Part shown: positions 14,999-23,068 of the stretch, one piece after another | Position numbering within the stretch: position 1 is the first letter of the stretch | Layout: each line of letters starts with the position of its first letter | Source: an uncultured Lachnospiraceae bacterium | Lineage (GTDB): Bacteria; Bacillota; Clostridia; Lachnospirales; Lachnospiraceae | Assembly (NCBI GenBank): GCA_910586015.1 | Contig: CAJUGJ010000030.1 | Location: 1 to 23,897, forward strand | Length of the DNA stretch: 23,897 nucleotides | Direction of reading: 5' to 3' | The notes under the pieces: model-generated | The model's database searches: none | The model's input: the letters and a program-made list of their open reading frames with translations, nothing else | What the model was told of the DNA's origin: nothing | Made by a program: the position numbers and the translations under genes

Positions 14999-16810
14999 TT
15001 ATAACTTCTTATAATATTTTTCAATTAACTTTGCCATCAAATATCTGCGTTGCTCCAAAAATTTATCATAATCTTTTACTGTCATATTAACCACTGTTTC
15101 AGGAACTGCATTTTGCTCCAAATTCTGTTTCAGTCTATCGCAGTCTGTAATATTACCAATCACAACATTTTTTGTGTTACACTGATCTAATACTTTACCA
15201 AAATATATATTTGGGGCATCATCACGAATTGCTTTATTTACCTGTGTATCAAGATATATATAGTTCGCTACTTGATTGTATTTTATCTTTGTATTAACAC
15301 CATTAGCTCTCAAATATGCCTTAGGAAAAATGTGATGTACATCTCCAGAGATATTTAACAAATCTGCAACCATAGTTCCGTGCATAAATAAAGAGTTACA
15401 ATTTAAATTAATCTGAGCTGCTAAAAACGTATTAAAAGCTGGACTATTCGTTGATGAGGTTTCAAGAGCTTGTGGTAATGTAATATTCCAAAATGTGTCT
15501 GAAAGTGCAGAAGCCTCAATCTCCTCAAAAAAATTAACAAAGCCTTTCTCAGTAATACTTTTAATATCTCTACTCATAACAGACTCTGGAGAACCTATGT
15601 ATCTACTTGTCAGTGTCGAAAGCACAAACCATTTTTGTATATGATGTTTTATCTGATGATTTGGTATTGTTTGATCTTGTAGTAACCTTAAATAGAGCAT
15701 ATAAGCGAAATCAAGTGTCATCTTAGAATTCAACAACTTGCTTGACTGATAGCCTGCACCTTTAATAGCTAATATAAACTGTGCAAAGTTATATTCCTTA
15801 ATAAAGGCACATACTCCTTCATTTAGTTTTTTATACGATTCTTCTACAATATCCTCTCGGAATTCTCTTGTTTCAAAATCTCTTCCTGACAATAAACTTA
15901 CTAAATCCGCTAACTTTCCTCTGTCAAAACTATACATAAATGCAGTTCGAAGCATATCGTTATAATCTGGCTTATAAATATCTTCATTATCCTTTGCAAG
16001 CCACTTTATTTTTGTCGCATACTCTGTTTTTTCAAATTCAAAATCTTTTTGTATTTGCGGATAAAAATCTGGCTTTACTGCCATATGACAGAAATAGTCG
16101 ATAACTTTACGCAATGTATTACCACCATGAACGGTATCTGCTGCCATCTTTGACATAACAAAATCACATTGACTTAATGCAGTTCCCTTGGAATTAATAC
16201 GAATAAAAATTTCTGTAACCTCATCTATCTCCAAAGAATGATCTAACTCAATCACACCAATCTGGCGGTTTGCAATTCCCTTCAACTTTAAAATAGTATT
16301 CGATAGTTCGTCTAAATCTATTCCTTCATTATAGGAAGCATATTCATTTTCAAATGCCCGTTGTTTAAAATCAGTCTTAAATAGTTCAGCGATATCAGGA
16401 ATCCACCTTTTATCTTTTAAATGTGACGCATCTTGTACTGCAAAACGTTTTGTTAAATCATTCGTTAATGGATTAAATGCGATCTTAATTCTGTCTTTAT
16501 TAAAATCTTCATCTAAAACTTCTAAGCCTAAAATTGCTGCCATAAGTGCTGTAATACGCTGTTGACCATCGATTAAAACATGTTTGCCATTTGCAACATT
16601 TCCATCCTTTGTTTTCACATCTGGATTCTTCCATGTAATAATATAGCCTGTAGGATATCCATTATAAAGAGAGTCGATTAAATCTTTTACCTGTGTCCTT
16701 TTCCATACAAATGGCCTTTGTATCTCAGGTATAACAAACTGTTGTGCATCAATTAAACCCAAGATTGCACTAACTGAGTACTGCATTAATGTAAATTTTT
16801 CTCCAACCAT
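14999..16810 (-). CDS. DUF262/DUF1524 GmrSD-like restriction nuclease
   Basis: A 603-residue single-chain protein with two defence domains. The N-terminal DUF262 (ParB/Srx-like NTPase) has VIPEIQRPFVWKRTQV (27-41), VLIDGQQRITALMA (78-91) and FIRINSKGTALSQCDF (202-217). The C-terminal DUF1524 HNH-type nuclease has GDVHHIFPKAYL (489-500, with catalytic His492/His493) and YNQVANYIYLDTQVNKAI (511-528). GmrSD and SspE proteins with this architecture cut modified (glucosylated or phosphorothioated) DNA using NTP. No DNA-modification genes adjoin it, which fits a type IV, modification-dependent enzyme against phage. AAAGGA precedes ATG 16810, and a TATAAT (minus strand, 16836-16841) lies just upstream. 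Confidence 0.88.
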   Translation of the reverse strand: MVGEKFTLMQYSVSAILGLIDAQQFVIPEIQRPFVWKRTQVKDLIDSLYNGYPTGYIITWKNPDVKTKDGNVANGKHVLIDGQQRITALMAAILGLEVLDEDFNKDRIKIAFNPLTNDLTKRFAVQDASHLKDKRWIPDIAELFKTDFKQRAFENEYASYNEGIDLDELSNTILKLKGIANRQIGVIELDHSLEIDEVTEIFIRINSKGTALSQCDFVMSKMAADTVHGGNTLRKVIDYFCHMAVKPDFYPQIQKDFEFEKTEYATKIKWLAKDNEDIYKPDYNDMLRTAFMYSFDRGKLADLVSLLSGRDFETREFREDIVEESYKKLNEGVCAFIKEYNFAQFILAIKGAGYQSSKLLNSKMTLDFAYMLYLRLLQDQTIPNHQIKHHIQKWFVLSTLTSRYIGSPESVMSRDIKSITEKGFVNFFEEIEASALSDTFWNITLPQALETSSTNSPAFNTFLAAQINLNCNSLFMHGTMVADLLNISGDVHHIFPKAYLRANGVNTKIKYNQVANYIYLDTQVNKAIRDDAPNIYFGKVLDQCNTKNVVIGNITDCDRLKQNLEQNAVPETVVNMTVKDYDKFLEQRRYLMAKLIEKYYKKL

Positions 16811-16935
16811 ATAAGATCCTTTCTCTGTAGTATTTATTATACTATTTTTATAACATATTTTTATCTTTTTAAAAAGGCTTTATTTTACATCATACTATAA
16901 TTCTCATTCGATTATATAAAAAACAAAATCTTTTA

Positions 16936-16964
16936 TAGACAAATTTATTTTTATATATTAAAAT
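16936..16964 (+). promoter_or_regulatory. Possible promoter of the GNAT gene at 17010
   Basis: TAGACA (16936-16941), 17-bp spacer and TAAAAT (16959-16964) on the plus strand, 45 bases before the GNAT start. The match is moderate in very A+T-rich DNA. Confidence 0.4.
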
Positions 16965-17009
16965 AGTACCAATATAAATTTATACTTTAGAAATATAGGG
17001 GTATGGTAT

Positions 17010-17438
17010 ATGGAATATAAAGAAAACATTTTATCTTATGAAAACTATTGTCATTTACGTGAAAAAGTTGGATGGATAAATTTTTCAAAAGAACAGGCAG
17101 AAATCGCTATTGATAACAGCCTATATACAATAACTGTTATAGAAAATAATAAGGCGATTGCTATGGGCAGGTTGATCGGCGATGGACAATACTATTTAAT
17201 AGTAGATATTATTGTACATCCAGACTTTCAAAAACAAAGAATTGGCACTTCTATTTTGAATATGCTATTAAAATATGTAGACAATCATACTCCTGTAGGT
17301 GGGAGATCCAGTATCCAGTTGATTTCAGAAAAGGGAAAAGAACCTTTTTATGAATCTTTGGGTTTTAAAAGGATACCCCATGAATTTTGTGGCAGTGGTA
17401 TGAGAAAGATAGTATATAAAGAAAAAGAAATATCTTAA
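17010..17438 (+). CDS. GNAT family N-acetyltransferase
   Basis: A 142-residue compact GNAT protein. The core reads YYLIVDIIVHPDFQKQRIGTSILNMLLKYV (61-90), in which the acetyl-CoA loop is QKQRIGT. It is followed by IQLISEKGKEPFYESLGFKRIP (102-123), the usual C-terminal end, where a Tyr may act as general acid. It is short, like the YjdJ/YhbS-type GNATs that act on small amines. The start is ATG 17010, with AGGGG about nine bases upstream. It stands alone, divergent from the GmrSD-like gene, and the substrate is unknown. Confidence 0.8.
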   Translation: MEYKENILSYENYCHLREKVGWINFSKEQAEIAIDNSLYTITVIENNKAIAMGRLIGDGQYYLIVDIIVHPDFQKQRIGTSILNMLLKYVDNHTPVGGRSSIQLISEKGKEPFYESLGFKRIPHEFCGSGMRKIVYKEKEIS

Positions 17439-17474
17439 ATGGTACAGAAAAATATCCGCTTTAAGACTTAACAC

Positions 17475-17855
17475 CTAATATACACTCCACCAATAGTCAA
17501 AAACTTTTCGATAAGAACCGCCTTTTTGAATTTTATCTTTATATCGTCTGACCATCCGATTGGCTCGTCTTTTGTAATAAAAACTCGCACTATTTTTATG
17601 ATTTCCTCTATAAGCTCTTCTATAATATACTGTATCACATATATTTTCTCTTATATAATCCCTATTCTTATCCATAGCATAGGCAGGATGAGGATAGGAG
17701 GAATACTCTGCTAAAAATTTTAAGTGTCTCTTATATTTATTATCTCTTTTCCTTTTTTTCCTATATCTATCTCGATTTTTATTTCCTATTTCTTCTCTAT
17801 ACCATTCCTCTAAACTCTTAACTGTTTCAGTATCATTGTTATTTTCTAAATTCAT
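17475..17855 (-). CDS. Small, very basic Arg/Lys/Tyr-rich protein
   Basis: A 126-residue protein. It has an acidic N-terminus (MNLENNNDTETVKSLEEWYREE), then an extremely basic stretch (RDRYRKKRKRDNKYKRH, about 29-45), and a Tyr/Arg-rich remainder (YYRRAYRGNHKNSASFYYKRRANRMVRRYKD in two parts) ending KVFDYWWSVY. The charge suggests nucleic-acid binding. No family was assigned, though similar short basic proteins occur on clostridial mobile elements. AGAGGT lies nine bases before ATG 17855. It converges on the GNAT gene at 17010-17438. Confidence 0.6.
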   Translation of the reverse strand: MNLENNNDTETVKSLEEWYREEIGNKNRDRYRKKRKRDNKYKRHLKFLAEYSSYPHPAYAMDKNRDYIRENICDTVYYRRAYRGNHKNSASFYYKRRANRMVRRYKDKIQKGGSYRKVFDYWWSVY

Positions 17856-18166
17856 ATGTTATTTACCTCTTAATTTCTAGTAATAAATACTAATCAAAAT
17901 TTTTATCAGATAAACATAACTTATATTTCTTTCGACTTTTACTAAATACAGTTTCTCTTTCTCTATTTCCTTATTTTATTTAATATAGCACATTTTTTTA
18001 AAAAATACAATTTGACAAGAAGGATGCTTACATAGCGTAGAAAAATAAAAAAGTTTATTGTAAAATTATTTTCTGTTCTATCGACAAGAATAGATAAATA
18101 AAGATATAATTGTACTAGAAGAAAGAACCCTATAAAAAGTCATTCAATAGTTAGGAGGAAACTATC
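17856..18166. other. Intergenic region with a promoter for the GGCT-like gene
   Basis: This is A+T-rich divergent intergenic DNA. A plausible plus-strand promoter is TCGACA (18081-18086), 18-bp spacer and TATAAT (18105-18110), 57 bases before the start at 18167. Nothing else was recognised. Confidence 0.5.
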
Positions 18167-18628
18167 ATGGAAAAACTATATATAGCATATGGAAGCAACC
18201 TTAATTTAGCACAAATGGCTTCTCGCTGCCCTTCTGCAAGTATTTATGCAAAGGGAGTTTTAAATAACTGGGCTTTGGTCTATAGAGGTAGTAAGACAAA
18301 TTCCCATGCTACAATAATAAGAAAACAAAATTCTACTGTTCCTGTCCTTATATGGAATATCAAACCAGAAGATGAATATCAACTAGATATTTATGAAGAG
18401 TATCCAAATTATTATTTTAAAAAAAATATCATGGTTACTATTGAGGGAAAGAAAAAGAAAGCGATGGTATACATTATGAATGAAAATCAGTTACCCGGAA
18501 AGCCGTCTGAACAATATGTAAAAACTATTCTTCAAGGGTATTTAGATAATGATATGGATATCGATATATTAAAAAAGTCATTAGAAGTAAATTCTAGTGA
18601 ATGTACAAAATATTTATCTGATATTTAA
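18167..18628 (+). CDS. Gamma-glutamylcyclotransferase-fold protein
   Basis: A 153-residue protein with the GGCT/AIG2 fold. It opens with LYIAYGSNLNLAQMASRCPSA, the YGSN loop that binds the glutamyl moiety. The catalytic-acid position falls in QLDIYEEYPNYY (about residues 82-93). Family members release 5-oxoproline from gamma-glutamyl peptides or amines; bacterial copies often partner with amidoligases, but none is seen here. The ribosome binding site AGGAGG lies eight bases before ATG 18167. The gene has its own promoter and lies upstream of the methyltransferase operon, which has a separate promoter. Confidence 0.85.
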   Translation: MEKLYIAYGSNLNLAQMASRCPSASIYAKGVLNNWALVYRGSKTNSHATIIRKQNSTVPVLIWNIKPEDEYQLDIYEEYPNYYFKKNIMVTIEGKKKKAMVYIMNENQLPGKPSEQYVKTILQGYLDNDMDIDILKKSLEVNSSECTKYLSDI

Positions 18629-18684
18629 AAAGTATTAACTTTACATAATAGGATACTGTATTCTTTTCTTATATCAGTAAGAAA

Positions 18685-18698
18685 ATTACTATAGTAAT
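18685..18698. promoter_or_regulatory. Palindrome upstream of the methyltransferase operon
   Basis: ATTACTATAGTAAT is a perfect 14-base palindrome located 40 bp upstream of the -35 box of the operon promoter. It could be an operator, possibly for the AbrB-like product of the first gene, but this is inference from position alone. Confidence 0.3.
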
Positions 18699-18737
18699 AT
18701 AATAGTATTTTTAGGGTAATATTAGACTAAAAATAGA

Positions 18738-18766
18738 TTGAAAGTAAACTATAAATATGCTATAAT
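18738..18766 (+). promoter_or_regulatory. Promoter of the AbrB-like/two-methyltransferase operon
   Basis: TTGAAA (18738-18743), 17-bp spacer and a perfect TATAAT (18761-18766), 34 bases before the TTG start at 18800. Confidence 0.8.
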
Positions 18767-18799
18767 AAAATAATAAGATAAGGATTAGGAGGAATATAT

Positions 18800-19000
18800 T
18801 TGTATATGAATAAAGAGATACTATTGGATACCTATGTACTTCAACAGGATATGAGAATACGTTTACCAAAACAAATACTTAACAATTTAAATGTCATTAA
18901 AGGTGAAACCATGTTTGATATATACATAAATGTAGATAGTCAAGAAATAATTCTCCGCATTTCAAATTCAAAAAGAGGGGATAACCGAGATGCAAAGTAG
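18800..19000 (+). CDS. AbrB/SpoVT-like small DNA-binding protein
   Basis: A 66-residue protein with the swapped-hairpin AbrB pattern. A strand of type MRIRLPKQILNNLNVIKG (residues about 19-36) is followed by ETMFDIYINVDSQEIILR, as in transition-state regulators and MazE-type antitoxins. The start is probably TTG 18800, which has seven bases after AGGAGG (18787-18792); ATG 18806 is 13 bases away and less well placed. The gene overlaps the first methyltransferase by 11 bp, so it is expressed with it. A regulator at the head of R-M genes is a familiar controller arrangement, although classical C proteins are helix-turn-helix. Confidence 0.7.
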   Translation: MYMNKEILLDTYVLQQDMRIRLPKQILNNLNVIKGETMFDIYINVDSQEIILRISNSKRGDNRDAK

Positions 19001-20078
19001 AAATCCACAGATTCTCTTTAAAAAAATAGATAGTGTAAATAATCCAAATTCCATACATGGAATATATCCCTATCGTGGTAAAATATCTGCTATCGACGCC
19101 TCTAATATTATTAAACAGCTTCCACATAGTGGTACTATATTAGATCCCTTTTGTGGATCAGGTACTATTATATATGAAGGTCAACGTCATGGATTAACAG
19201 CATATGGAGTAGATAATAATCCATTAGCTGTTCAATTAGCTAAAGCGAAAGTTTATAAAGAAGTAGCAAATAGTGTGACTGAGTGTCAACATTATATTGA
19301 ATTGGCTAAAAAGGATCTTGAAAAAGGAAATTTTGATGAAATGCCCAAAGAACCTATTAAATCCTTTCATGAACAATCCGCCCATGAAATAATGTGTATG
19401 AAGAATTATTTTGAAGAAATGAATGATTTTCTTAAAGGGGTCTTCTATGGAACGATTGCACTTACCGCAAGAGGCTGCAATAATTATGTGTGGACCTCAA
19501 GTACTGTAGGAAAGAATATAGAACCTAAAAGATATATCGACTTTTTTAAAAAGATGGAATCCAAAGTCAAAAAACATTCTAAATATTTCAACGATATAAA
19601 TTGTCCTGATGCAGCTATCATTTATGGAGATAGTAGATTATTATCTAAATATATTAAACCACATAGTATAGATTATGTATTTACTAGTCCTCCTTATTTT
19701 GACGGATTAGATTATACTGCTTATTATGGAAAGCTTATCTATGATATTTTTGAAACTAATAGAATTGAAATCAAAAAACAGTTAATTCAATATGTTAATA
19801 CTTATGAAAATGATATGAAAATGGTATTAGAACAATTAGATATCGTAACAACTGAAAACGCATTGATGATTTTTGTCGTAGGGGATAAAAAAGTGAAAGA
19901 AGGAATCATAAATGGTGGTGACTTTTTTAATAAGCTAAAAGAAACATCTTATATTGAGGAAAGAAGTTATAGTGGAAGTTCTAGTCAGGTCTTTGATGTT
20001 TTAAATAAAACGGATCGAAAAGAACAAATCGTTGTCTGGGATAAATGTGAAGGAGAAATTGTTAAACATGGAATTTAA
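18990..20078 (+). CDS. DNA methyltransferase with motif I before motif IV
   Basis: A 362-residue SAM-dependent DNA methylase. The cofactor motif TILDPFCGSGTIIYEG is at about residues 49-64, followed by the acidic AYGVDNNPLA (71-80). The catalytic motif FTSPPYFDGLDYTAYYG is at 231-247. SPPY is more usual for N4-cytosine methylases, while DPPY is usual for adenine methylases, so m4C is likely but not certain. About 170 residues between the motifs probably hold the target-recognition region. It overlaps both neighbours (11 bp each side), in one operon with the AbrB-like protein and a second methylase. Two methylases suggest a non-palindromic recognition site modified on each strand. Confidence 0.88.
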   Translation: MQSRNPQILFKKIDSVNNPNSIHGIYPYRGKISAIDASNIIKQLPHSGTILDPFCGSGTIIYEGQRHGLTAYGVDNNPLAVQLAKAKVYKEVANSVTECQHYIELAKKDLEKGNFDEMPKEPIKSFHEQSAHEIMCMKNYFEEMNDFLKGVFYGTIALTARGCNNYVWTSSTVGKNIEPKRYIDFFKKMESKVKKHSKYFNDINCPDAAIIYGDSRLLSKYIKPHSIDYVFTSPPYFDGLDYTAYYGKLIYDIFETNRIEIKKQLIQYVNTYENDMKMVLEQLDIVTTENALMIFVVGDKKVKEGIINGGDFFNKLKETSYIEERSYSGSSSQVFDVLNKTDRKEQIVVWDKCEGEIVKHGI

Positions 20079-20925
20079 ACCAAAGGCTAATATATATATT
20101 GGAGATAGTAGAAATATGAAAGACGTACCAGATGGAAGTGTTCAATTAATTATTACAAGTCCACCCTATGGAACGTTAAAAGATTATGATAATGCTAACC
20201 AGATTGGTCTAAATCAGTCATATGCAGAATATATAAAAAATCTCAATGAAGTTTGGAAAGAATGTATTCGAGTATTAGGTCCAGATGGAAAACTCTGTAT
20301 TGATATTATGCCATTATTTGAATCTGGCAATGCTACTACTTTTAAACGCAGAATAACACATACTGTAATTTCTGATATTGAAAAATTTATGGATCAAACT
20401 GGTGAGATGTTTACTTTTGCTTTGTATATTTGGGATAAACGTAAAATTGTAAGATTTAGTTCCTTTGGAAGTTATCCATACCCAACAAATATTTTTTCGA
20501 CCTTTCCTTATGAATGGATTATTGTATTTTGTAAAAAAGGAAAAAGACCAAAAGTTAGTGATGAGATCAAAGAAAAATCAAAACTGACACAGAAAGAATG
20601 GGCAGATTGGGCGATTAATTCATTCTGGGAAATGCAGCCAGCAAAGTCAAAATCGGAAGGTCATCCAGCACCATTTCCAAAAGAACTTCCACATAGATTA
20701 ATTAAATTATATAGTTTTTATGGAGATACTGTTCTTGATCCATTTATGGGAACTGGAACAACCGCAGAAGCAGCTTTAGAATTAGGAAGAAATGTAATTG
20801 GATATGAAATTAATTTAGAATATAAAGAATTAATTGATAGGAAATTAAAAAGGGCTCAAGAGGCATATCACCAAATGTCAATTAAAGATTTTGAATTACC
20901 AATAGAAGGTTTAAATGAAGAATAA
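20068..20925 (+). CDS. Beta-class DNA methyltransferase (motif IV before motif I)
   Basis: A 285-residue DNA methylase of the permuted beta class. The catalytic IITSPPYGTLKDYDN comes first (about 28-42), and the SAM-binding TVLDPFMGTGTTAEAA is near the C-terminus (221-236), followed by NVIGYEINLEY. TSPPYG again favours N4-cytosine, with adenine possible. ATG 20068 is chosen; AAGGAG lies 12 bases upstream and is coupled to the end of the first methylase (11-bp overlap). The opposite motif order shows that the two methylases are not a simple gene duplication. The gene ends at a strong terminator facing the nuclease-side operon. Confidence 0.9.
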   Translation: MEFKPKANIYIGDSRNMKDVPDGSVQLIITSPPYGTLKDYDNANQIGLNQSYAEYIKNLNEVWKECIRVLGPDGKLCIDIMPLFESGNATTFKRRITHTVISDIEKFMDQTGEMFTFALYIWDKRKIVRFSSFGSYPYPTNIFSTFPYEWIIVFCKKGKRPKVSDEIKEKSKLTQKEWADWAINSFWEMQPAKSKSEGHPAPFPKELPHRLIKLYSFYGDTVLDPFMGTGTTAEAALELGRNVIGYEINLEYKELIDRKLKRAQEAYHQMSIKDFELPIEGLNEE

Positions 20926-20967
20926 AAAAGAGTAGCTTGTCATGAAATTTGATAAGCTACTCTTTTT
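20925..20967. terminator. Bidirectional terminator between methylase and nuclease operons
   Basis: A perfect 14-bp inverted repeat (20925-20938 and 20954-20967, AAAAAGAGTAGCTT) with a 15-base loop is flanked by A and T runs on the two sides. It serves as a terminator for both converging operons. Confidence 0.92.
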
Positions 20968-20970
20968 ATT

Positions 20971-21855
20971 TTAAAATGTTTCTATTGTAATACTTCCATT
21001 TATATTCATTACTTTTCCTGCTGATAATAGTCCAATACAGTTAGGATTAGAAAAAATTTCTTTGAGAAATACATCCCATGCGAAAGCATTTCCTAATACT
21101 AAGTACTTACAACATAGGCACCAAAGTGCTGTAGCAGAAATAAAGGATATGTTATTATTGATTACTATAGAATAAAATCTCTCTGATTTCCCTCCAATCT
21201 TTCCTGAACAATAAGAACTTGAAATTGGAAATAAATCTGTTTCTTTACCACCAAAAAGAGTAAGGTATATATAGTTAGAAGTAGATTTTTCAATTTCTGT
21301 TGTATATTTATGATACTGTTCTATAAATCGTTCATCTTTCAGTGCATCATCGAGTGATATCTTAGATTCCATAATAAGTAAATCTGTATCCGTCTTAGAA
21401 CCTATATCAAGTCTACCATTTCTATCATAATCGCGATTAAATATAGGTACTTCCATTCCAATCCTATTTTCCTTCGTACACATATGATGAACAATTCCCG
21501 ATGCCCAAGGTTGAATATTGGATGTTTCATCTATACCTGTAAACATCTCCAGATTTTTAGTTGGATTTTTAAGACACTGTTTAGCGTTTGGAGGAATAAC
21601 AGGAGTTCCTTTAAATGATTTAGACGCATACATTGCAATAAAATCACAACCCCATATCTTTTCAAATTGCTCTTTAACTGTATTATCTTCAAAAATACAA
21701 AATAAACACCCAAAACACTTTGAAGTAAAACATTTTTTTTGATAATCAAATCCATTACATTTTGGTAAAATAGTATAATCTTCATCTTTTTTAGTCTTAG
21801 GAATATTATTCACAAATGAATCAATATCTTTATATTTTCTATATTTATAAATCAT
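20971..21855 (-). CDS. Cys-rich PD-(D/E)XK nuclease, putative restriction endonuclease
   Basis: A 294-residue protein and probably the cutting subunit of this locus. The nuclease site is clear: E135 in GMEVPIFNRD, then GRLDIGSKTDTDLLIMESKIS, giving D150, E163 and K165. Ahead of it is a Cys cluster, C33, C42, C47, C50 and C53 (KCFGCLFCIF contains CxxCxxC). That is suited to an iron-sulfur cluster or zinc, as in Cas4/AddB-type nucleases, though those place Cys differently. It is the last gene of the minus operon. Its start (21855) follows the previous stop by three bases, so it is translationally coupled, and it converges on the two methylases. No direct likeness to a named restriction enzyme was recognised. 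Confidence 0.75.
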   Translation of the reverse strand: MIYKYRKYKDIDSFVNNIPKTKKDEDYTILPKCNGFDYQKKCFTSKCFGCLFCIFEDNTVKEQFEKIWGCDFIAMYASKSFKGTPVIPPNAKQCLKNPTKNLEMFTGIDETSNIQPWASGIVHHMCTKENRIGMEVPIFNRDYDRNGRLDIGSKTDTDLLIMESKISLDDALKDERFIEQYHKYTTEIEKSTSNYIYLTLFGGKETDLFPISSSYCSGKIGGKSERFYSIVINNNISFISATALWCLCCKYLVLGNAFAWDVFLKEIFSNPNCIGLLSAGKVMNINGSITIETF

Positions 21856-21858
21856 ACA

Positions 21859-23064
21859 TTATATCGTCTCCATTTCTTTAATTATTTCTTTTGCAAGTTT
21901 AATGGAAGTTATCGGAGCGTCTTGGGTTAGTATATTTTCATTAATTGTTGTTTTAGCATAAAAGAAAGAATCCTGTTCAATTTTAAATGGAATACCTGCA
22001 ATGTCTGCAATTTCACATTCTGTTTCCATTATAGAAACAGGATCGTTTCCTTTTGAAAAAAACTTATCCGAATGATTTTGCATTACTTGTATTAACTTCT
22101 TAAAATCAAGAGATTGGTTCAATTTACTATAGTGATTTAACGCATAAATAAATACAAAACGACGATCCAGAATTTTAGGTTTATATTGTAATGTAACCTT
22201 TCTTAAATCTTCACCACCATTTTCTCGCATGGATTCTGCATTTTTATGCAGTCTTGAATAGGAAAGAGGATTTTCTATATTTAATTTATTATCAAATAGA
22301 GTTTTGCATAAAGAAGTTTTTTTGAAGTTACGTACCGTTAATTCTTCTTTATTAAGAAAATCTTGATATTTGATATGTGCAAGTGTAGACTCTTTTCCCC
22401 TAACTCCTTTTGGTTCAATAAGACCAACCGCAACACACCAACCAATAAGACGTGATAAGGTTCTTGTATTACTGTCCTGTTGACTATCCGTTGAAATTTG
22501 TATGTAGGTTTTCGTATGATCGGCGGTTTCATATTCTACAACTTCCGTAGTATGGGGATAGCTTAAATAAAGTCCTTGATAGGAAAAATCATCGGAAAGT
22601 TCCTTAATTTTATTTAAAAACCCAATAATAACTCCATAGGATAATACCCCCTTACGAGCAATATCTTCCCATTCTTTACTGTTAAAATTAGACTTTACCC
22701 ACTTTTCTCCATCGTTTGAAATTTTATATTTTCTTGTATCTATTCTTGTAATAAAGCCAAGTGCTTCTAAAGAGCCCCCAATATCACTCACTGCCTTGGA
22801 TTTTGTAGAATCACTATCAACTGACTGTGTTGCATAACACTTTGAAAGATTGAGTGGATTATTCAGATAAGGGCAACATTGACGATCTAAAATATTTTGG
22901 AGCTGTTTGCAGTAATGATGTACATTTTTATCATCCTTTGGATCAAATTTCAAATCCTTTAATGCAAATGTTTCCGTAGTTCCAAATTTTTTATAACATG
23001 AAGTCAAAATATAATATAAACACTCAAGCCGACTTCCGTATTTTCTATTTAGTAATAAAGCCAT
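21859..23064 (-). CDS. Unrecognised winged-helix-like subunit of the nuclease operon
   Basis: A 401-residue protein of unknown family. Seen by eye: a Cys group at C52, C63, C64 and C76 (DRQCCPYLNNPLNLSKC region); a winged-helix-like segment SLEALGFITRIDTRKYKISNDG at about 98-119; and a second one around TRTLSRLIGWCVAVGLIEPKG (201-221). This looks like a DNA-binding or specificity subunit rather than a nuclease. The frame is open to TTG 23082, but that codon overlaps the ribosome binding site GGAGGT. ATG 23064 has proper spacing and begins four bases after the upstream stop. The middle position between two Cys-rich proteins, with coupled translation, implies one complex. The function is unknown. 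Confidence 0.7.
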   Translation of the reverse strand: MALLLNRKYGSRLECLYYILTSCYKKFGTTETFALKDLKFDPKDDKNVHHYCKQLQNILDRQCCPYLNNPLNLSKCYATQSVDSDSTKSKAVSDIGGSLEALGFITRIDTRKYKISNDGEKWVKSNFNSKEWEDIARKGVLSYGVIIGFLNKIKELSDDFSYQGLYLSYPHTTEVVEYETADHTKTYIQISTDSQQDSNTRTLSRLIGWCVAVGLIEPKGVRGKESTLAHIKYQDFLNKEELTVRNFKKTSLCKTLFDNKLNIENPLSYSRLHKNAESMRENGGEDLRKVTLQYKPKILDRRFVFIYALNHYSKLNQSLDFKKLIQVMQNHSDKFFSKGNDPVSIMETECEIADIAGIPFKIEQDSFFYAKTTINENILTQDAPITSIKLAKEIIKEMETI

Positions 23065-23068
23065 TTGG

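Noticed and set aside
20032..20067. Longer start for the second methylase.
   Set aside because: It would begin at TTG codons within the end of the first methylase without spacing from a ribosome binding site. ATG 20068 directly precedes the conserved sequence.
21518..21785. Overlapping ORFs on both strands inside the Cys-rich nuclease gene.
   Set aside because: They are shadows of the 294-residue nuclease frame, with no family features and no ribosome binding sites.
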